Shown in pieces: positions 4,999 to 6,197 of a DNA stretch of 6,197 nucleotides. The notes below the pieces were generated by a model that ran no database searches, had not been told where the DNA came from, and saw only the letters and a list, made by a program, of their open reading frames with translations. The first letter of the stretch is position 1. Every line of letters starts with the position of its first letter. Origin of the DNA: JACTUC01 sp964477685 (lineage in GTDB: Archaea > Thermoproteota > Methanomethylicia > Methanomethylicales > Methanomethylicaceae); NCBI GenBank assembly GCA_964477685.1, contig CAYZHK010000079.1:1-6197 (forward strand), in the 5' to 3' direction. Position numbers and translations under genes: made by a program.

Positions 4999-6037
4999 GC
5001 TGGGCAGCGACATCTACGGGCAGATAGAGAGGGGGGAGTTCCCCCGCATGAAGCTGCCCAGCAGGACGACCGGTAACATCGTCTTCGACGAGGAGCTGAA
5101 CCAGTTCGTCCTGGGGGACCAGAGGGCGGAGAGGTCGGCCAGCAACATCAAGCAGATCCGCTCCCTCACCCAGCTCCTCTGGGTGGCCTCCTTCGCCAAG
5201 CGGCTGGTGGCCGAGGGGAAGAGCTCCACCCTGAGGGACCTCTACTACCACTCCCTCAACTACGGCATCAAGTTCAGGGAGCAGCTGGAGTCGGACGATA
5301 CCATCACCGACCTGGAGGCGCTGATGATGGAGCCCCGGGAGACCTTCAACATCTTCCCCAAGGAGAGGTCTGCCATCTTCGGCGACCTGTCCATAGAGTA
5401 CACAACACCGGAGACCCACAAGGGGAGGAAGGCCAACCTGGCCTCCAACCCGGACGGGCTGATGGTGGGGCTCTCGGTGGCCCAGGCGGACTTCAGGGAG
5501 TGCGGGGCCAAGCAGGTCTTCGTCATCGAGAAGAACGCGGTCTTCCGGAGGTTCATCGAGGAGAGGGTCTATGAGAAGTTCAACGCCCTGCTCATCGACA
5601 CCGCGGGGCAGGCCCCCAGGCTCGCACGGCTGTTCATCAGGCGCCTCAACCTGGAGCTGGGGCTGCCGGTCTACCTGCTGACCGATGCAGATCCCTGGGG
5701 GATGCACATCGCCATGGTCATCATCAGGGGGTCCGCCAACGCGGCCCACCTGAGGGAGCTGACCACCCCCAAGGCCAAGTGGGCCGGGCTCTGGGCGACG
5801 GACATGAAGAGGTTCAACCTCCCCTCCTTCGCCCTGACCAAGCTGGACGAGCAGAGGATCCGGCTCCTGGAGCAGGACATGCGCTACAGGGACTTCGAGT
5901 GGCAGGCCGAGCTCCAGGAGTTCAAGAAGACGAAGAGGAGGGCGGAGCTGGAGGCCTTCAGCGCCCACGGGCTGACGGCGATAGTGGACAAGTACCTGCC
6001 CAAGAAGCTGAAGATGATAGAGGACATGGGCAGCTGA
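4955..6037 (+). CDS. top6A: DNA topoisomerase VI subunit A (Spo11-like cleavage subunit)
   Basis: A 360-residue DNA-cleaving subunit, homologous to the eukaryotic meiotic protein Spo11. It makes the transient double-strand break through a 5'-phosphotyrosine link. The winged-helix (CAP-like) domain holds STLRDLYY (91-98); by comparison with Spo11 the second tyrosine, Tyr98, should be the nucleophile. The Toprim domain carries the metal-binding Glu192 in VIEKN and Asp244/Asp246 in LLTDADPWG, with FNALLIDTAGQAPRLAR (209-225) between them. Length and all catalytic residues are normal. The ATG at 4955 has a good GAGGT upstream and overlaps top6B by 44 nt in another frame, so the two subunits are probably translated in a coupled way that balances A2B2 assembly. 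The stop codon abuts the stop of the opposite-strand gene. No strong T-run follows. Confidence 0.97.
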   Translation: MLKKSSEEVQSKLAELGSDIYGQIERGEFPRMKLPSRTTGNIVFDEELNQFVLGDQRAERSASNIKQIRSLTQLLWVASFAKRLVAEGKSSTLRDLYYHSLNYGIKFREQLESDDTITDLEALMMEPRETFNIFPKERSAIFGDLSIEYTTPETHKGRKANLASNPDGLMVGLSVAQADFRECGAKQVFVIEKNAVFRRFIEERVYEKFNALLIDTAGQAPRLARLFIRRLNLELGLPVYLLTDADPWGMHIAMVIIRGSANAAHLRELTTPKAKWAGLWATDMKRFNLPSFALTKLDEQRIRLLEQDMRYRDFEWQAELQEFKKTKRRAELEAFSAHGLTAIVDKYLPKKLKMIEDMGS

Positions 6038-6197
6038 TTATTTCCTCTGGCGCCGGATCATCGGCAGGTTATTCCTAACAATGTCCCTCACCGTTGCTCT
6101 GAACCGCCTCTCTAGCGCATAGAGGACGCCGAAGTAGATGGCAAGTGAGAGAAGCGCAGGGGGTATTAGGCTGTAGAGGGTGAGGTAGAAGCTCTCG
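6038..6197 (-). CDS. C-terminal end of an unidentified membrane protein (runs off right edge)
   Basis: The minus strand stays open for 52 codons from the right edge to a TAA at 6040-6038. The fragment contains one strongly hydrophobic stretch, about residues 5-28 (LTLYSLIPPALLSLAI followed by YFGVLYAL), then a very basic tail with ERRFRATVRDIVRN and ending RRQRK. This looks like a last transmembrane helix followed by a cytoplasmic positively charged end. Nothing in it identifies a family, and the 5' part lies outside the window. Support comes from the absence of stops, the membrane-helix/positive-tail pattern, and the way the frame ends exactly at the top6A stop. It is convergent with the topo VI operon. 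Confidence 0.55.
   Translation of the reverse strand, partial: ESFYLTLYSLIPPALLSLAIYFGVLYALERRFRATVRDIVRNNLPMIRRQRK

Noticed and set aside
4991..5968. 325-codon minus-strand frame opposite top6A, plus similar ones opposite top6B, rio1 and the KH gene
   Set aside because: They mirror third-position GC bias of genuine genes. The compositions are low-complexity and no recognisable motifs are present, whereas the sense strand carries complete catalytic motifs.
1..6197. CRISPR array, insertion sequence, integrase or defence genes
   Set aside because: No long direct repeats with spacers, no terminal inverted repeats and no matching protein motifs are visible; the region reads as core chromosome.

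Overview
The window is archaeal chromosome. It carries archaeal/eukaryotic-type information-processing genes (aIF1A, a RIO1 kinase, a two-KH Dim2/Krr1-like protein and both subunits of topoisomerase VI). It also has TATA-type promoters, a pyrimidine-run terminator, and several TTG/GTG starts. The DNA is GC-rich, apparently around 60% or more by eye. Arginine is written mostly as AGG, and the tRNA has GC-rich stems, which would fit a thermophile. The RIO1 nucleotide loop reads KAGKES rather than STGKEA; from memory that leans towards the TACK side of the Archaea. The DUF2117 family is best known from methanogens. Neither clue fixes the lineage.

Layout. The left edge holds the 5' end of a family 2 glycosyltransferase on the minus strand. 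It diverges, across about 110 bp of promoter DNA, from a complete DUF2117 gene on the plus strand. That gene runs head-on towards a tRNA-Arg(UCG) on the minus strand. The tRNA in turn diverges from the aIF1A gene. After a T-run terminator and a 129-bp spacer with a tandem CATCRG repeat beside a TATA box comes a tightly packed plus-strand operon: rio1 - KH protein (overlap 19 nt) - top6B (0 nt gap) - top6A (overlap 44 nt). The last base of the top6A stop codon directly abuts the stop codon of a partial minus-strand membrane protein that leaves the right edge.

How the genes relate. aIF1A acts in translation initiation. RIO1 and the Dim2-like KH protein are small-subunit ribosome maturation factors. 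Topo VI is the archaeal type IIB topoisomerase that decatenates and relaxes DNA. Gaps and overlaps imply translational coupling of ribosome maturation and DNA topology genes in one transcript. From memory, similar neighbourhoods occur in other archaea, so this is a conserved cluster rather than a new system.

Most interesting unexplained signals. The first is the four-copy CATCRG array (period 12/12/13 bp) upstream of the rio1-topoVI TATA box, together with a related CATCA element at the aIF1A promoter. The second is the uncharacterised DUF2117 protein. I see no mobile element, CRISPR array or defence system.
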